A stretch of DNA of 64,000 nucleotides from Methylotenera mobilis 13. GTDB lineage: Bacteria > Pseudomonadota > Gammaproteobacteria > Burkholderiales > Methylophilaceae. The notes under the pieces are model-generated. The model had not been told where the DNA came from and searched no databases. It was given only the letters and a program-made list of their open reading frames with translations. The stretch spans positions 1,091,362-1,155,361 of the forward strand of contig NZ_KB913035.1 of assembly GCF_000384255.1 (NCBI RefSeq), read 5' to 3'. Shown one piece after another: positions 11,090 to 20,614 of the stretch; positions within the stretch are counted from its first letter, which is position 1; each line of letters opens with the position of its first letter. The position numbers were made by a program, and so were the translations under genes.

Positions 11090-12117
11090 TGGAATGGTTA
11101 TCAAATCTATTTGGTAGTTACTGGCCAGCAGTTGAAATCACAGGCTGGACTTTGATTAAAATTGTTGCAATAGTGCTACCGTTGATGGGTGCTGTGGCCT
11201 ACCTTACTTTAGCTGAGCGAAAAGTAATCGGTTACATGCAAGTGCGTATTGGGCCTAATCGGGTTGGTTATTTTGGGTTGTTACAGCCGCTAGCGGATGG
11301 TATTAAATTACTATTCAAAGAGGTGATTCTACCTACAGCCTCTAATAAAGCACTATTTTTACTAGGGCCTGTTTTGGCAATTGCTCCAGCGTTTGCAGCT
11401 TGGGCTGTTGTACCATTTGATTTGAATATGGTGCTTGCTGACGTGGATGCTGGCTTACTTTATATTCTTGCAATGACCTCTGTGGCTGTATATGGCGTGA
11501 TTATCGCGGGTTGGGCTTCTAACTCTAAATACGCATTTTTAGGTAGTTTGCGTTCAGCTGCACAAATTGTTTCATATGAAATCGCCATGGGCTTCGCACT
11601 CGTTGGTGTGTTGATGTGTGCAAATAGCTTAAATCTAGGCAAGATTGTGCTAGGGCAAGAGGGTGGCTTCTGGCATTGGTACTTCATCCCATTGTTCCCT
11701 TTGTTTATTGTTTACTTTATTAGTGCAGTTGCTGAAACAAACCGTGCGCCATTTGACGTGGCTGAGGGCGAGTCTGAAATTGTTGCGGGTTTCCACGTTG
11801 AATATTCAGGGATGGCATTTGCGGTGTTCTTCTTAGCTGAATACGCTAATATGATTTTAGTATCGATGTTGGCTGCACTCATGTTCTTAGGCGGTTGGTT
11901 ATCTCCTGTGCCGTTCATTCCAGATAGCTTCCTATGGTTACTTGCCAAAGTTGGCTTCCTTTTATTCTTATTTTTGTGGTTTAGGGCAACATTCCCTCGC
12001 TATCGCTATGACCAGATCATGCGTTTAGGCTGGAAAGTGTTTATTCCAATTACTATTGTGTGGATTGTGTTTGTAGGTGGCATGATGCAGACTCCATGGG
12101 CTCATTTGTTTCACTAA
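11089..12117 (+). CDS. nuoH: NADH-quinone oxidoreductase subunit H
   Basis: Membrane subunit joining the peripheral arm to the proton-pumping arm. The 342-residue protein has about eight hydrophobic helices and the conserved loops [30 protein letters not shown] and [20 protein letters not shown]. The acidic residues in the last motif belong to the proposed quinone-coupling channel. Its ATG overlaps the nuoG stop, and 55 bases separate it from nuoI. Confidence 0.97.
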   Translation: MEWLSNLFGSYWPAVEITGWTLIKIVAIVLPLMGAVAYLTLAERKVIGYMQVRIGPNRVGYFGLLQPLADGIKLLFKEVILPTASNKALFLLGPVLAIAPAFAAWAVVPFDLNMVLADVDAGLLYILAMTSVAVYGVIIAGWASNSKYAFLGSLRSAAQIVSYEIAMGFALVGVLMCANSLNLGKIVLGQEGGFWHWYFIPLFPLFIVYFISAVAETNRAPFDVAEGESEIVAGFHVEYSGMAFAVFFLAEYANMILVSMLAALMFLGGWLSPVPFIPDSFLWLLAKVGFLLFLFLWFRATFPRYRYDQIMRLGWKVFIPITIVWIVFVGGMMQTPWAHLFH

Positions 12118-12172
12118 AGTTTTTTCACTAGGTTTTTTTCACTAAGATTAGTGATTAGGTTTTGAATAAATT

Positions 12173-12664
12173 ATGATTAAATCGATTAAACAAACATTAG
12201 GTAGCTTAATGTTATGGGAGTTGCTTAAAGGGATGGCATTGACAGGCCGTTACTTTTTTGCGCCTAAAATCACGGTTCAATACCCTGAAGAAAGTACGCC
12301 TCAATCTAACCGATTTCGCGGTTTACATGCACTACGCCGTTATCCAAATGGCGAAGAGCGTTGTATTGCTTGTAAGCTCTGTGAGGCTGTATGTCCTGCT
12401 ATGGCGATTACGATTGAATCTGAGCAGCGTGAAGATAATACTCGCCGCACCACGCGTTACGATATAGACCTGACTAAATGTATTTTCTGTGGCCTGTGTG
12501 AAGAGTCCTGCCCTGTCGATTCAATTGTAGAGACACGTGTGTTTGATTATCACGGTGAGCAGCGCGGAGATTTGTTATACACAAAAGAAATGCTGTTAGC
12601 TGTGGGTGATAAGCATGAAAAACAAATTGCAGCAGACAGGGCGCAAGACAAAGTTTTTAGATAG
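12173..12664 (+). CDS. nuoI: NADH-quinone oxidoreductase subunit I
   Basis: Ferredoxin-like subunit with two [4Fe-4S] clusters, N6a and N6b. The 163-residue protein contains [19 protein letters not shown] near residue 63 and [18 protein letters not shown] near 102, both complete CxxCxxCxxxCP motifs. A short N-terminal amphipathic segment ([18 protein letters not shown]) anchors it to the membrane arm. The upstream gap has short imperfect repeats (TTTTTTCACTA twice) and no gene. Confidence 0.97.
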   Translation: MIKSIKQTLGSLMLWELLKGMALTGRYFFAPKITVQYPEESTPQSNRFRGLHALRRYPNGEERCIACKLCEAVCPAMAITIESEQREDNTRRTTRYDIDLTKCIFCGLCEESCPVDSIVETRVFDYHGEQRGDLLYTKEMLLAVGDKHEKQIAADRAQDKVFR

Positions 12665-12761
12665 ATAACAAATGAATTACTAGATTTCAAATACAGTAAT
12701 AGATTTACAGTGAAGCCTCATACATCGTTTAAGCACTTTTAATAGATAACCATTTAACAAT

Positions 12762-13430
12762 ATGACATTTTTTGGCTTGCATTTTCAAGACCTCGTTTTT
12801 TATACACTCGCAATTATCTTGCTGATTGCAGGATTACGTGTCATCACCACGCGCAATCCTGTTTATGCGGCACTTTATCTTGTGCTGGCATTTTTTACAG
12901 CGGCAGGGATATGGTTGCTACTAGAGGCAGAGTTTTTAGCAATTGCCTTGGTATTAGTTTACGTTGGTGCGGTGATGGTGCTGTTCTTATTTGTGGTGAT
13001 GATGCTTGATATCAACTTAGATAAGTTACGTGAAGGCTTTTGGAAAGCACTACCAGTGGCTTTACCTGTCGGTGGATTAATGGCAGTAGAAATGGTCATG
13101 ATCGTAGGTGCACGTAACTTTGGAGCTGATGTTGTTGCGGCTCCTCCGGCACGTCCAGCTGATTACAGTAATACTGCTGAATTGGGCCGCGTGCTATATA
13201 CGGATTACTTGTTACCATTTGAGCTAGCTTCGGTGGTGTTGCTAGTCGCTATCGTAGCGGCGATTGCATTGACATTGCGTGATCGTAAAGACAGTAAATC
13301 GATGGATCCTGCTAAACAAGTGCTGGTTAAAAAAGCTGATCGACTAAGAATTGTAAAAATGGATGCTGTTGTGGAAAAAAATGATGTGGTAGATACATCA
13401 GCGCAAGCTGATGATAAAGGGGCTAAATAA
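12762..13430 (+). CDS. nuoJ: NADH-quinone oxidoreductase subunit J
   Basis: Small membrane-arm subunit of complex I. The 222-residue protein has five hydrophobic helices and the conserved helix-3 block [25 protein letters not shown], whose pi-bulge glycine lies in YVGAVMVL. After residue 170 it ends in a charged hydrophilic tail of about 50 residues, as in other betaproteobacterial NuoJ proteins. It starts 97 bases after nuoI and overlaps nuoK by one base. Confidence 0.95.
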   Translation: MTFFGLHFQDLVFYTLAIILLIAGLRVITTRNPVYAALYLVLAFFTAAGIWLLLEAEFLAIALVLVYVGAVMVLFLFVVMMLDINLDKLREGFWKALPVALPVGGLMAVEMVMIVGARNFGADVVAAPPARPADYSNTAELGRVLYTDYLLPFELASVVLLVAIVAAIALTLRDRKDSKSMDPAKQVLVKKADRLRIVKMDAVVEKNDVVDTSAQADDKGAK

Positions 13431-13735
13431 TGGTCGGATTATCTCATTACCTCATTTTAGGGGCCTTGTTGTTTGCCATCAGTGTGATTGGTATTTTTCT
13501 AAACAGAAAAAACGTCATTATTTTATTGATGGCCATCGAATTAATGCTATTGGCAGTTAACCTTAACTTTATTGCCTTCTCTCATTATCTTAACGATATT
13601 GCAGGGCAGGTTTTCGTGTTTTTTATTTTAACGGTAGCAGCTGCAGAGTCAGCTATCGGCTTAGCGATATTGGTCGTGTTGTTTAGAAATTTACGCACCA
13701 TCAATGTTGACGATTTAGACAGTTTGAAAGGCTAA
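13430..13735 (+). CDS. nuoK: NADH-quinone oxidoreductase subunit K
   Basis: The 101-residue MrpC-like membrane subunit with three helices. Conserved membrane glutamates are in [16 protein letters not shown] (helix 2) and [14 protein letters not shown] (helix 3); both take part in the charged axis of the membrane arm. It overlaps nuoJ by one base and is directly followed by nuoL. Confidence 0.97.
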   Translation: MVGLSHYLILGALLFAISVIGIFLNRKNVIILLMAIELMLLAVNLNFIAFSHYLNDIAGQVFVFFILTVAAAESAIGLAILVVLFRNLRTINVDDLDSLKG

Positions 13736-13744
13736 GTGTTTAGC

Positions 13745-15775
13745 ATGACTATGCAACAAATCTATCTTGCAATCCCTTTGCTTCCTTTATTGGCTGCTAT
13801 TGTTATCGGTCTGTTTGGCAAGCATCTGCCTAGAGCTGCAGCACATGTGTTAACCATTGCTGGTGTGGCAATTTCTTTTGCCTTGTCAATGTACGTGCTA
13901 AAAGATGCCATGGTAAGTCAGCCTTATAATGAGACTGTGTACTCTTGGTTAAAAAGTGGAAATTTCTCATTTGAAATTGGCTTTCTAATCGACAGACTCA
14001 GTGCCATGATGATGGTCGTGGTCACCTTTGTTTCATTGATGGTACATATTTATACCATCGGCTATATGCATGAAGATAAAGGCTACGCACGTTTCTTTAG
14101 TTATATCTCTTTATTCACTTTCTCAATGTTGATGTTAGTGATGAGTAATAACTTCATGCAGCTGTTTTTTGGCTGGGAAGCGGTAGGTTTGGTTTCTTAT
14201 CTGCTGATTGGTTTCTGGTACACACGCCCAACAGCTATTTACGCAAACTTAAAAGCATTTTTAGTGAACCGTGTAGGTGACTTTGGTTTCCTTCTAGGGA
14301 TTGGTTTGGTCTTGTATCATTTTGGTAGCCTTGATTACGCGGCCGTGTTTTCAGTTGCACCTGGAATGGCAGATACCAAAATTAACCTAATTGGCAATGC
14401 TTCTTGGTCACTGATGACTGTGACATGTATTTTGTTATTTATAGGAGCGATGGGTAAATCTGCACAAGTACCATTGCATGTATGGTTACCAGACTCAATG
14501 GAAGGCCCAACGCCTATTTCCGCTTTAATTCATGCGGCAACGATGGTAACGGCAGGTATTTTCATGGTGGCACGTATGTCACCGTTATTTGAGCTATCAT
14601 CAACAGCATTATCGTTTGTGATAATTATTGGTAGTATCACAGCGCTGTTTATGGGCTTTTTGGGGATTATCCAGAACGACATTAAGCGTGTAGTGGCTTA
14701 TTCTACATTGTCGCAATTAGGTTATATGACCGTGGCTTTAGGTGCTTCTGCGTATTCAGTTGCGATCTTCCATTTAATGACACATGCGTTCTTTAAAGCG
14801 CTGTTATTTTTGGGTGCTGGTGCAGTGATTATGGGGATGCATCATGATCAAGATATTCGTAACATGGGCAACCTTAAAAAATACATGCCAGTGACATGGA
14901 TTACTTCATTAATTGGCTCACTTGCGTTGATTGGTACGCCGTTACTTTCAGGCTTCTATTCTAAAGACAGTATTATTGAAGCGGCTAAATTCTCTACTGT
15001 AACAGGTAGTGGGTTTGCCTACTTCGCAGTGTTAACTGGCGTCTTTGTGACAGCGTTTTATAGCTTCCGTATGTATTTCTTGGTGTTCCACGGTAAAGAG
15101 AAATGGCGTGAAGTGAAACATGACGCGCATCATGAGGAAGACCATCACGATGAAGATCATCATCATGGTTTAAGTCCAACCGATGATCCGCACGAGCCAG
15201 GATGGGTTGTGAAGTTGCCATTGATTCTATTAGCAATTCCATCATTGGCGATTGGCTATTTTGCAATCGAACCAATGCTATTTGGTGATTTCTTTAAAGG
15301 CATCATCTATGTAGATGCTCACGCTCACCCAGCCATGCATGAACTTACACATCATTGGCACACGATATTCCACTCTTCGTTGGGCATGGCGATACATGGT
15401 TTAATGACATTGCCATTTGCATTAGCTGCATCAGGGGTTGTTTTAGCGTGGTTCTTCTATATGAAGCGTCCTGATATCCCAGCAGCCATTCAAGCTAGAT
15501 TTAGCTTGATCAATAAAGTGTTAGAAAACAAATATGGTTTTGATAGCTTTAATGATCGGTTCTTTGCAGCTGGTTCACGCTTTTTAGGTAATAAACTATG
15601 GCAAATTGGCGACGTTAAAATCATTGATGGTGCTATGGTGAATGGCACCGCTAATCTTATTGGTAAGTTGTCTGGTGTTATTCGCAAACTACAAACGGGT
15701 TTGATTTACCACTACGCGTTTGCGATGATTATTGGCGTGTTTTTAATGCTATCTCTTGGTCTTTTAAAGATTTAA
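13745..15775 (+). CDS. nuoL: NADH-quinone oxidoreductase subunit L
   Basis: The largest antiporter-like proton-pumping subunit, including the long lateral helix at its C-terminus. I prefer ATG 13745, 9 bases after the nuoK stop; a GTG at 13736 would add three residues. Family blocks are FFGWEAVGLVSYLLIGFWY with the key glutamate, GAMGKSAQVPLHVWLPDSMEGPTPISALIHAATMV with the key lysine, and NDIKRVVAYSTLSQLGYM. A His/Asp/Glu-rich loop (HDAHHEEDHHDEDHHHG) at about residues 458-474 lies between hydrophobic segments. Length is 676 residues. Confidence 0.96.
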   Translation: MTMQQIYLAIPLLPLLAAIVIGLFGKHLPRAAAHVLTIAGVAISFALSMYVLKDAMVSQPYNETVYSWLKSGNFSFEIGFLIDRLSAMMMVVVTFVSLMVHIYTIGYMHEDKGYARFFSYISLFTFSMLMLVMSNNFMQLFFGWEAVGLVSYLLIGFWYTRPTAIYANLKAFLVNRVGDFGFLLGIGLVLYHFGSLDYAAVFSVAPGMADTKINLIGNASWSLMTVTCILLFIGAMGKSAQVPLHVWLPDSMEGPTPISALIHAATMVTAGIFMVARMSPLFELSSTALSFVIIIGSITALFMGFLGIIQNDIKRVVAYSTLSQLGYMTVALGASAYSVAIFHLMTHAFFKALLFLGAGAVIMGMHHDQDIRNMGNLKKYMPVTWITSLIGSLALIGTPLLSGFYSKDSIIEAAKFSTVTGSGFAYFAVLTGVFVTAFYSFRMYFLVFHGKEKWREVKHDAHHEEDHHDEDHHHGLSPTDDPHEPGWVVKLPLILLAIPSLAIGYFAIEPMLFGDFFKGIIYVDAHAHPAMHELTHHWHTIFHSSLGMAIHGLMTLPFALAASGVVLAWFFYMKRPDIPAAIQARFSLINKVLENKYGFDSFNDRFFAAGSRFLGNKLWQIGDVKIIDGAMVNGTANLIGKLSGVIRKLQTGLIYHYAFAMIIGVFLMLSLGLLKI

Positions 15776-15796
15776 TTCTTTTCTAAAGTATAAAAA

Positions 15797-17296
15797 ATGC
15801 TTGATTACTTTTTGCAACATATCCTTAGTTTCTCCATCTGGCTACCAATATTGGCAGGCGGTTTGGTACTGTTTACTGCGAATGACAATAAACCTAACTT
15901 AACTCGCTGGGCTGCATTGTTTGGTAGTGTGGTCAGCTTTTTAGTGACTATTCCACTTTATACACACTTTAACTTTGCTGATGGTGGATTTCAGTTCCAA
16001 GAGAACTTCCTTTGGATTATGTCTTTTAACATTCATTACCATTTAGGTGCTGATGGTATTGCGATTCCATTGATTTTACTGACTAGCTTCACGACTGTGA
16101 TTGTTGTGATTTCAGCATGGGAAGTGATTGAAAAGCGCGTTGCTCAATACATGGCCTCTTTCTTGATTATGAGTGGCCTGATGATTGGCGTATTCAGTGC
16201 ATTAGATGCAATTCTGTACTACGTGTTTTGGGAGGCGATGCTAATTCCAATGTTCTTGGTGATTGGTATTTGGGGTGGTCCTAACCGTGTTTATGCGACT
16301 GTTAAGTTCTTCCTATATACGCTACTGGGCTCATTGCTTATGTTGGTAGCGTTTATCTACATGTTTCATCAAACAGGTAGCTTTGCGATTACTGATTACT
16401 ACCAATTGCCAATGTCTTTAGATGTGCAAGTGCTCATTTTCTTGGCATTCTTTGCGGCATTTGCAGTAAAAATTCCAATGTGGCCTGTACATACCTGGTT
16501 GCCAGATGCCCACGTTGAGGCGCCAACAGGTGGTTCTGTAGTGTTGGCTGCGATTGCACTGAAATTAGGTGGTTATAGCTTCTTACGTTTTGCAATGCCT
16601 ATTGCACCAGATGCTGCACACCATCTATCAGGTTTCATGATTGCATTATCACTAATTGCCATTGTATATATTGCATTAGTTGCATTAGTGCAAAAAGATA
16701 TGAAAAAGCTTATTGCTTACTCTTCAATTTCACATATGGGCTTTGTGACATTAGGGTTCTTTATCTTTAATAACTTGGGCTTAGAAGGCGCAGTTGTACA
16801 AATGGTTTCACATGGCTTCATTTCTGCCGCCATGTTCTTGTGCGTAGGTGTGCTGTATGACCGTGTACATAGTCGTCAAATAGAAGCTTATGGTGGTGTG
16901 GCAAATACGATGCCAGTGTTTGCTGCTTTCGCAGTATTGTTTGCAATGGCAAACAGTGGTTTACCTGGCACTTCTGGTTTTGTGGGTGAGTTCATGGTGA
17001 TCTTAGGGGCTATTCAAGTTAACTTCTGGTATGCGTTCCTTGCATCATTTACATTAATATTTGGCGCTGCTTATACCTTATGGATGGTAAAGCGCGTATT
17101 TTACGGTGAAGTCGCCAATGCTAATGTTGCAGCACTTAAAGACTTAAATAAACGTGAGTTTTTAATATTGGCGATATTGGCCATATTAGTATTAGCGTTA
17201 GGTGTTTACCCACAACCGCTTACTGATATGACCAATGCAACGGTTACTCAACTTCTTTCACATCTAGCAAATAGCAAGCTGCCAGTAGGCTTATAA
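15797..17296 (+). CDS. nuoM: NADH-quinone oxidoreductase subunit M
   Basis: Antiporter-like proton-pumping subunit with about 14 helices, 499 residues. It contains YVFWEAMLIPMFLVIGIWGG with the helix-5 glutamate, FAVKIPMWPVHTWLPDAHVEAPTGGSV with the helix-7 lysine, and KDMKKLIAYSSISHMGFV. Spacing is 21 bases from nuoL and 3 bases to nuoN. Confidence 0.97.
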   Translation: MLDYFLQHILSFSIWLPILAGGLVLFTANDNKPNLTRWAALFGSVVSFLVTIPLYTHFNFADGGFQFQENFLWIMSFNIHYHLGADGIAIPLILLTSFTTVIVVISAWEVIEKRVAQYMASFLIMSGLMIGVFSALDAILYYVFWEAMLIPMFLVIGIWGGPNRVYATVKFFLYTLLGSLLMLVAFIYMFHQTGSFAITDYYQLPMSLDVQVLIFLAFFAAFAVKIPMWPVHTWLPDAHVEAPTGGSVVLAAIALKLGGYSFLRFAMPIAPDAAHHLSGFMIALSLIAIVYIALVALVQKDMKKLIAYSSISHMGFVTLGFFIFNNLGLEGAVVQMVSHGFISAAMFLCVGVLYDRVHSRQIEAYGGVANTMPVFAAFAVLFAMANSGLPGTSGFVGEFMVILGAIQVNFWYAFLASFTLIFGAAYTLWMVKRVFYGEVANANVAALKDLNKREFLILAILAILVLALGVYPQPLTDMTNATVTQLLSHLANSKLPVGL

Positions 17297-17299
17297 GTC

Positions 17300-18748
17300 A
17301 TGGAAAATATACGTTACGACCTCATTACCGCCTTACCTGAAATCATCCTTTTAGGGATGGCAATGCTTGTATTAATTGCGGATCTGTTTTTAAAACAGTC
17401 TAATCGGATTGCAATTTATGGCTTGTCACAACTAGGTTTGCTTTTAGCCGCTTATTTTACGGTGACAACACACGTGCCAAGTGTAGGTTATGCTTTTACG
17501 GGCACATTTGTTGATGATACTTTGGCTGATGTGTTGAAGCTGATGATTTATGTAGGGACGTCATTAATCTTTGTCTACACTAGACAATATATTCAACTAC
17601 GTAATATGTTCCGTGGTGAGTTTTATGCACTAGTTTTATTCTCAGTAGTCGGCATGATGATTATGGTGTCAGGCCAAAGTATGTTGACGCTGTATATTGG
17701 TTTGGAGTTGCTGTCTCTCAGCCTCTACGCTTTAGTTGCATTAGATCGCGATAATCATCGTGCGACAGAAGCAGCGATGAAATATTTTGTGTTAGGTGCT
17801 TTAGCATCGGGCATGTTGCTATACGGTATGAGCATGATCTATGGTATGACAGGTAGCTTAAATATCTCTGATATTAATCATGCGTTAATGAGTGGTGCCA
17901 GAATACATTCAGTCTTGGTATTGGGTTTGGTGTTTATCGTAGCTGGTCTAGCGTTTAAATTAGGTGCTGTGCCATTTCAAATGTGGGTGCCTGATGTCTA
18001 TGAAGGCTCGCCAACGGCCATGACAATGCTGATTAGCTCTGTGCCTAAACTAGCCGCGTTTGCTTTTGTGATCCGTCTTCTGGCTCAGGCCTTACCAACA
18101 TTGGCAGTTGATTGGCAGCAAATGCTGTTAATTATGGCGGTGCTGTCGATTGTGCTTGGTAACGTGACTGCAATTGCACAAACGAATCTTAAACGGATGT
18201 TGGCATACTCAACTATCTCTCATGTTGGCTTTGTGTTGCTAGGTTTGATGAGTGCTAGTGGTAATGGCTATGTTTCAGCGTTGTTTTATATTGCTAGCTA
18301 TGTGGTGATGACACTTGCAGGCTTCGGCATTATTCTTTTGTTATCACGCAAAGGCTTTGAAGCAGAAAACTTAAGTGATTTAAAAGGCCTCAACCAACGT
18401 AGCCCTTGGATTGCTTTTTTAATGCTAATCGTGATGTTTAGTATGGCTGGCGTTCCACCAACCTTAGGTTTCTACGCTAAATTCGCAGTGTTGCAAGCTG
18501 CATTACAAGCAGGCTTCTTGTGGGTGGTTGTATTTGCAGTATTGATGGCAGTGATTGGCGCGTTTTATTATCTGCGCGTCATCAAGTTGATGTACTTTGA
18601 TGAGCCACAAGATAATAGTCCGATTGTTGCTCCATTTGACATGCGTGTTATTTTAAGCATGAACGCTTTGGCTTTGCTTGCAATAGGTATTATGCCGCAA
18701 GGTCTAATGAGTGTATGTTTTTATGCAATTAGCAGAAGTCTAAGCTAA
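17300..18748 (+). CDS. nuoN: NADH-quinone oxidoreductase subunit N
   Basis: Third antiporter-like subunit of the membrane arm, 482 residues. Visible landmarks are YIGLELLSLSLYALVALDRD with the helix-5 glutamate, FKLGAVPFQMWVPDVYEGSPTAMTM with the central lysine, and TNLKRMLAYSTISHVGFVLLG. Its final base overlaps the ATG of the DUF2818 gene, so the two are translated together. Confidence 0.97.
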   Translation: MENIRYDLITALPEIILLGMAMLVLIADLFLKQSNRIAIYGLSQLGLLLAAYFTVTTHVPSVGYAFTGTFVDDTLADVLKLMIYVGTSLIFVYTRQYIQLRNMFRGEFYALVLFSVVGMMIMVSGQSMLTLYIGLELLSLSLYALVALDRDNHRATEAAMKYFVLGALASGMLLYGMSMIYGMTGSLNISDINHALMSGARIHSVLVLGLVFIVAGLAFKLGAVPFQMWVPDVYEGSPTAMTMLISSVPKLAAFAFVIRLLAQALPTLAVDWQQMLLIMAVLSIVLGNVTAIAQTNLKRMLAYSTISHVGFVLLGLMSASGNGYVSALFYIASYVVMTLAGFGIILLLSRKGFEAENLSDLKGLNQRSPWIAFLMLIVMFSMAGVPPTLGFYAKFAVLQAALQAGFLWVVVFAVLMAVIGAFYYLRVIKLMYFDEPQDNSPIVAPFDMRVILSMNALALLAIGIMPQGLMSVCFYAISRSLS

Positions 18749-19050
18749 TGACAAATTGGGTGTTACTCGGCATTATGTTTTTAGCTGCAAATCTACCTTG
18801 GTTTTCAGATAAACTCTTTTATATGGTTCCGCTAAAGACTACCAACAAAACCAAGAATTTAGGTTGGTGCTTGTTAGAGTTAGTGATTCTTTATTTTCTA
18901 GTTGGTGCTTTGGCTGTATACGCAGAGCATGCAACTTTTGGACAAGTGTCGCCGCAAGGCTGGGAGTTTTATGCGGTTACAAGTTTCCTATTCTTAGTAT
19001 TTGCTTTCCCAGGGTTCGTTTATAAAGTGCTCTGGAGAAAAGCAATCTGA
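18748..19050 (+). CDS. DUF2818 family small membrane protein
   Basis: A 100-residue protein with three predicted membrane helices (about 3-18, 37-58 and 75-93), matching the DUF2818 family as I know it. Function is unknown. The family typically sits directly behind nuoN in betaproteobacteria, and here the ATG overlaps the nuoN stop, so it is coupled to complex I expression. A role as an accessory or assembly factor of complex I is inference from position only. No catalytic motif is visible. Confidence 0.8.
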   Translation: MTNWVLLGIMFLAANLPWFSDKLFYMVPLKTTNKTKNLGWCLLELVILYFLVGALAVYAEHATFGQVSPQGWEFYAVTSFLFLVFAFPGFVYKVLWRKAI

Positions 19051-19062
19051 TACTCAAATCAA

Positions 19063-19095
19063 TTGGTGGACTAGATATTAAATTTAGTCTGCCAA
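19063..19095 (+). terminator. Hairpin behind the nuo operon
   Basis: TTGGTGGACTA and TAGTCTGCCAA form an 11-bp stem with two G-U pairs around an 11-base AT loop, 12 bases after the last stop codon of the operon. There is no T-tract, so it may protect the mRNA 3' end or mark Rho-dependent termination rather than be a classical terminator. Confidence 0.35.
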
Positions 19096-19224
19096 CATTG
19101 GCTATTTGTCCTCCGTTGAATTTTTGGTCTTTTTCAATTATCTTCTATCATAGATAACGTTCCCGGCCTTTTCTTGAGGTATATTCTCACTACTTTTCGA
19201 TATCTGTAACCAAAAGGATTTTTG

Positions 19225-19767
19225 ATGGATTTGACAGAGCATTGCATTAGCACCGAAGATTTAGCTATAGGTGATTTTCTCTGTGTTAAACGAGATCAAG
19301 TTCGCTTGCCCAATGGGAATGTAAGTCAGCGTGAATATGTCACGCATCCAGGCGCAGTGGTAATCGTTCCATTGTTAAGTAATGGCAATATCGTACTGGA
19401 GCGTCAGTTCAGGTATCCTTTACATCAAGTATTTATCGAGCTACCAGCTGGGAAGATTGATGCTAATGAAAGCACATTGCAAACTGGACAAAGAGAGTTA
19501 CTGGAAGAAACGGGTTATCAAGCCAAAGATTGGGTAAAACTAGGCGAGCAACACCCATGTATTGGATACTCTAATGAAGTGATTCATATTTACTTGGCAA
19601 GAGATTTGACGGCAGGGCTTTGTCATCGAGATGATGATGAATCTTTAGAGGTATTTCAACTCGCGCTAACAGATGCCATCACGTTAATACAGCAGGGTGA
19701 AATCACCGATAGTAAAACCATCGTCGCATTGTTTTTAACTGAAAAATATATCAAACAAAATGGATAG
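19225..19767 (+). CDS. Nudix hydrolase, ADP-ribose pyrophosphatase-like
   Basis: Probably cleaves ADP-ribose or related nucleotide sugars to AMP and a sugar phosphate. The 180-residue protein has a full Nudix box, GKIDANE followed by RELLEETGY (residues about 86-108), and the ADP-ribose pyrophosphatase features RQFRYPLHQ and ELPAGK just before it. I chose ATG 19225, 7 bases after AAAGGA; a TTG at 19222 is directly adjacent. It belongs to the NudF/TrgB branch by eye, but substrate cannot be settled from sequence alone. The next gene starts almost at its stop. Confidence 0.85.
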   Translation: MDLTEHCISTEDLAIGDFLCVKRDQVRLPNGNVSQREYVTHPGAVVIVPLLSNGNIVLERQFRYPLHQVFIELPAGKIDANESTLQTGQRELLEETGYQAKDWVKLGEQHPCIGYSNEVIHIYLARDLTAGLCHRDDDESLEVFQLALTDAITLIQQGEITDSKTIVALFLTEKYIKQNG

Positions 19768-19768
19768 C

Positions 19769-20614
19769 ATGCCCAAATTGAAAGTATTAATTGTTGGATA
19801 TGGTGATCTTGGCAGCGATATTGCGGGTAAGCTAACACGTTTGGGTGTGCATGTTTTTGGTGTTGCTAGGGGCCCAAGAGCAACTGCTGAGGTTGATATG
19901 ATTCGGGCTGATGTTACCGCGCCTGAATCACTTGTTAGGCTGCGAGCAATTCAGCCCGACATAATTGTGTATTGTGTTGCAGCTAGTGGGCAAACTGATG
20001 CTGAATATAAGCTAGCCTATGTTGATGGATTAAGTAATGTCTTAATGACTCAGGCAGGTAATCACCAATTAAAACATGTGTTTTTTGTCTCAAGCACACG
20101 TGTTTATGGACAGCAAACCGACGATATTCTAGATGAAACAATCACGCCGATAGCCAGTGATTTTGGTGGTGAACGTTTGTTGGAGGCTGAATCTTTACTA
20201 CAACAGTTGACATGTGGTACTACCATATTGCGATTATCTGGTATTTATGGACCAGGTCGTTTACGTATGATTCAATTAGCAAAAGCAACTGAGCGTTGGC
20301 CTCAACACAATAACTGGAGCAATCGAATACATCGGGGCGATGCGGCTTCGTTTGTCGTATTTTTAATTCAAAAATTATTAGCAGGCAAAACCATTAGTGC
20401 TTGTTATATCGTAACAGATGCTAAGCCAGTGAGTCAGTATGAGGTGCTTATTTGGATTGCATCGGAATTAGCATTGGGGCACCCTGAGCAACTGCCGGTA
20501 GTTGGTGGCAAGCGGTTAAGTAATCAATTAATGATGTCATCTGGCTTTCAGTTGCAATATCCTGATTATCAAGCTGGCTATCATGCCTTATTGCAGGAAC
20601 TCTCCGTTGACTAG
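19769..20614 (+). CDS. NAD(P)-dependent epimerase/dehydratase-like protein
   Basis: A Rossmann-fold protein of the extended SDR superfamily, 281 residues. The dinucleotide-binding motif is VGYGDLGSDIAGKL at residues 8-21. HVFFVSSTRVYGQQ gives the serine and tyrosine region, but the lysine of the classical YxxxK triad is not clear, which fits the atypical YeeZ-like SDRs. GIYGPGRL follows. Substrate is unknown. The start at 19769 leaves one base after the Nudix stop; an in-frame ATG at 19760 would overlap it. It overlaps the next gene by 8 bases, so Nudix, SDR and transglycosylase form a small operon. Confidence 0.75.
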   Translation: MPKLKVLIVGYGDLGSDIAGKLTRLGVHVFGVARGPRATAEVDMIRADVTAPESLVRLRAIQPDIIVYCVAASGQTDAEYKLAYVDGLSNVLMTQAGNHQLKHVFFVSSTRVYGQQTDDILDETITPIASDFGGERLLEAESLLQQLTCGTTILRLSGIYGPGRLRMIQLAKATERWPQHNNWSNRIHRGDAASFVVFLIQKLLAGKTISACYIVTDAKPVSQYEVLIWIASELALGHPEQLPVVGGKRLSNQLMMSSGFQLQYPDYQAGYHALLQELSVD

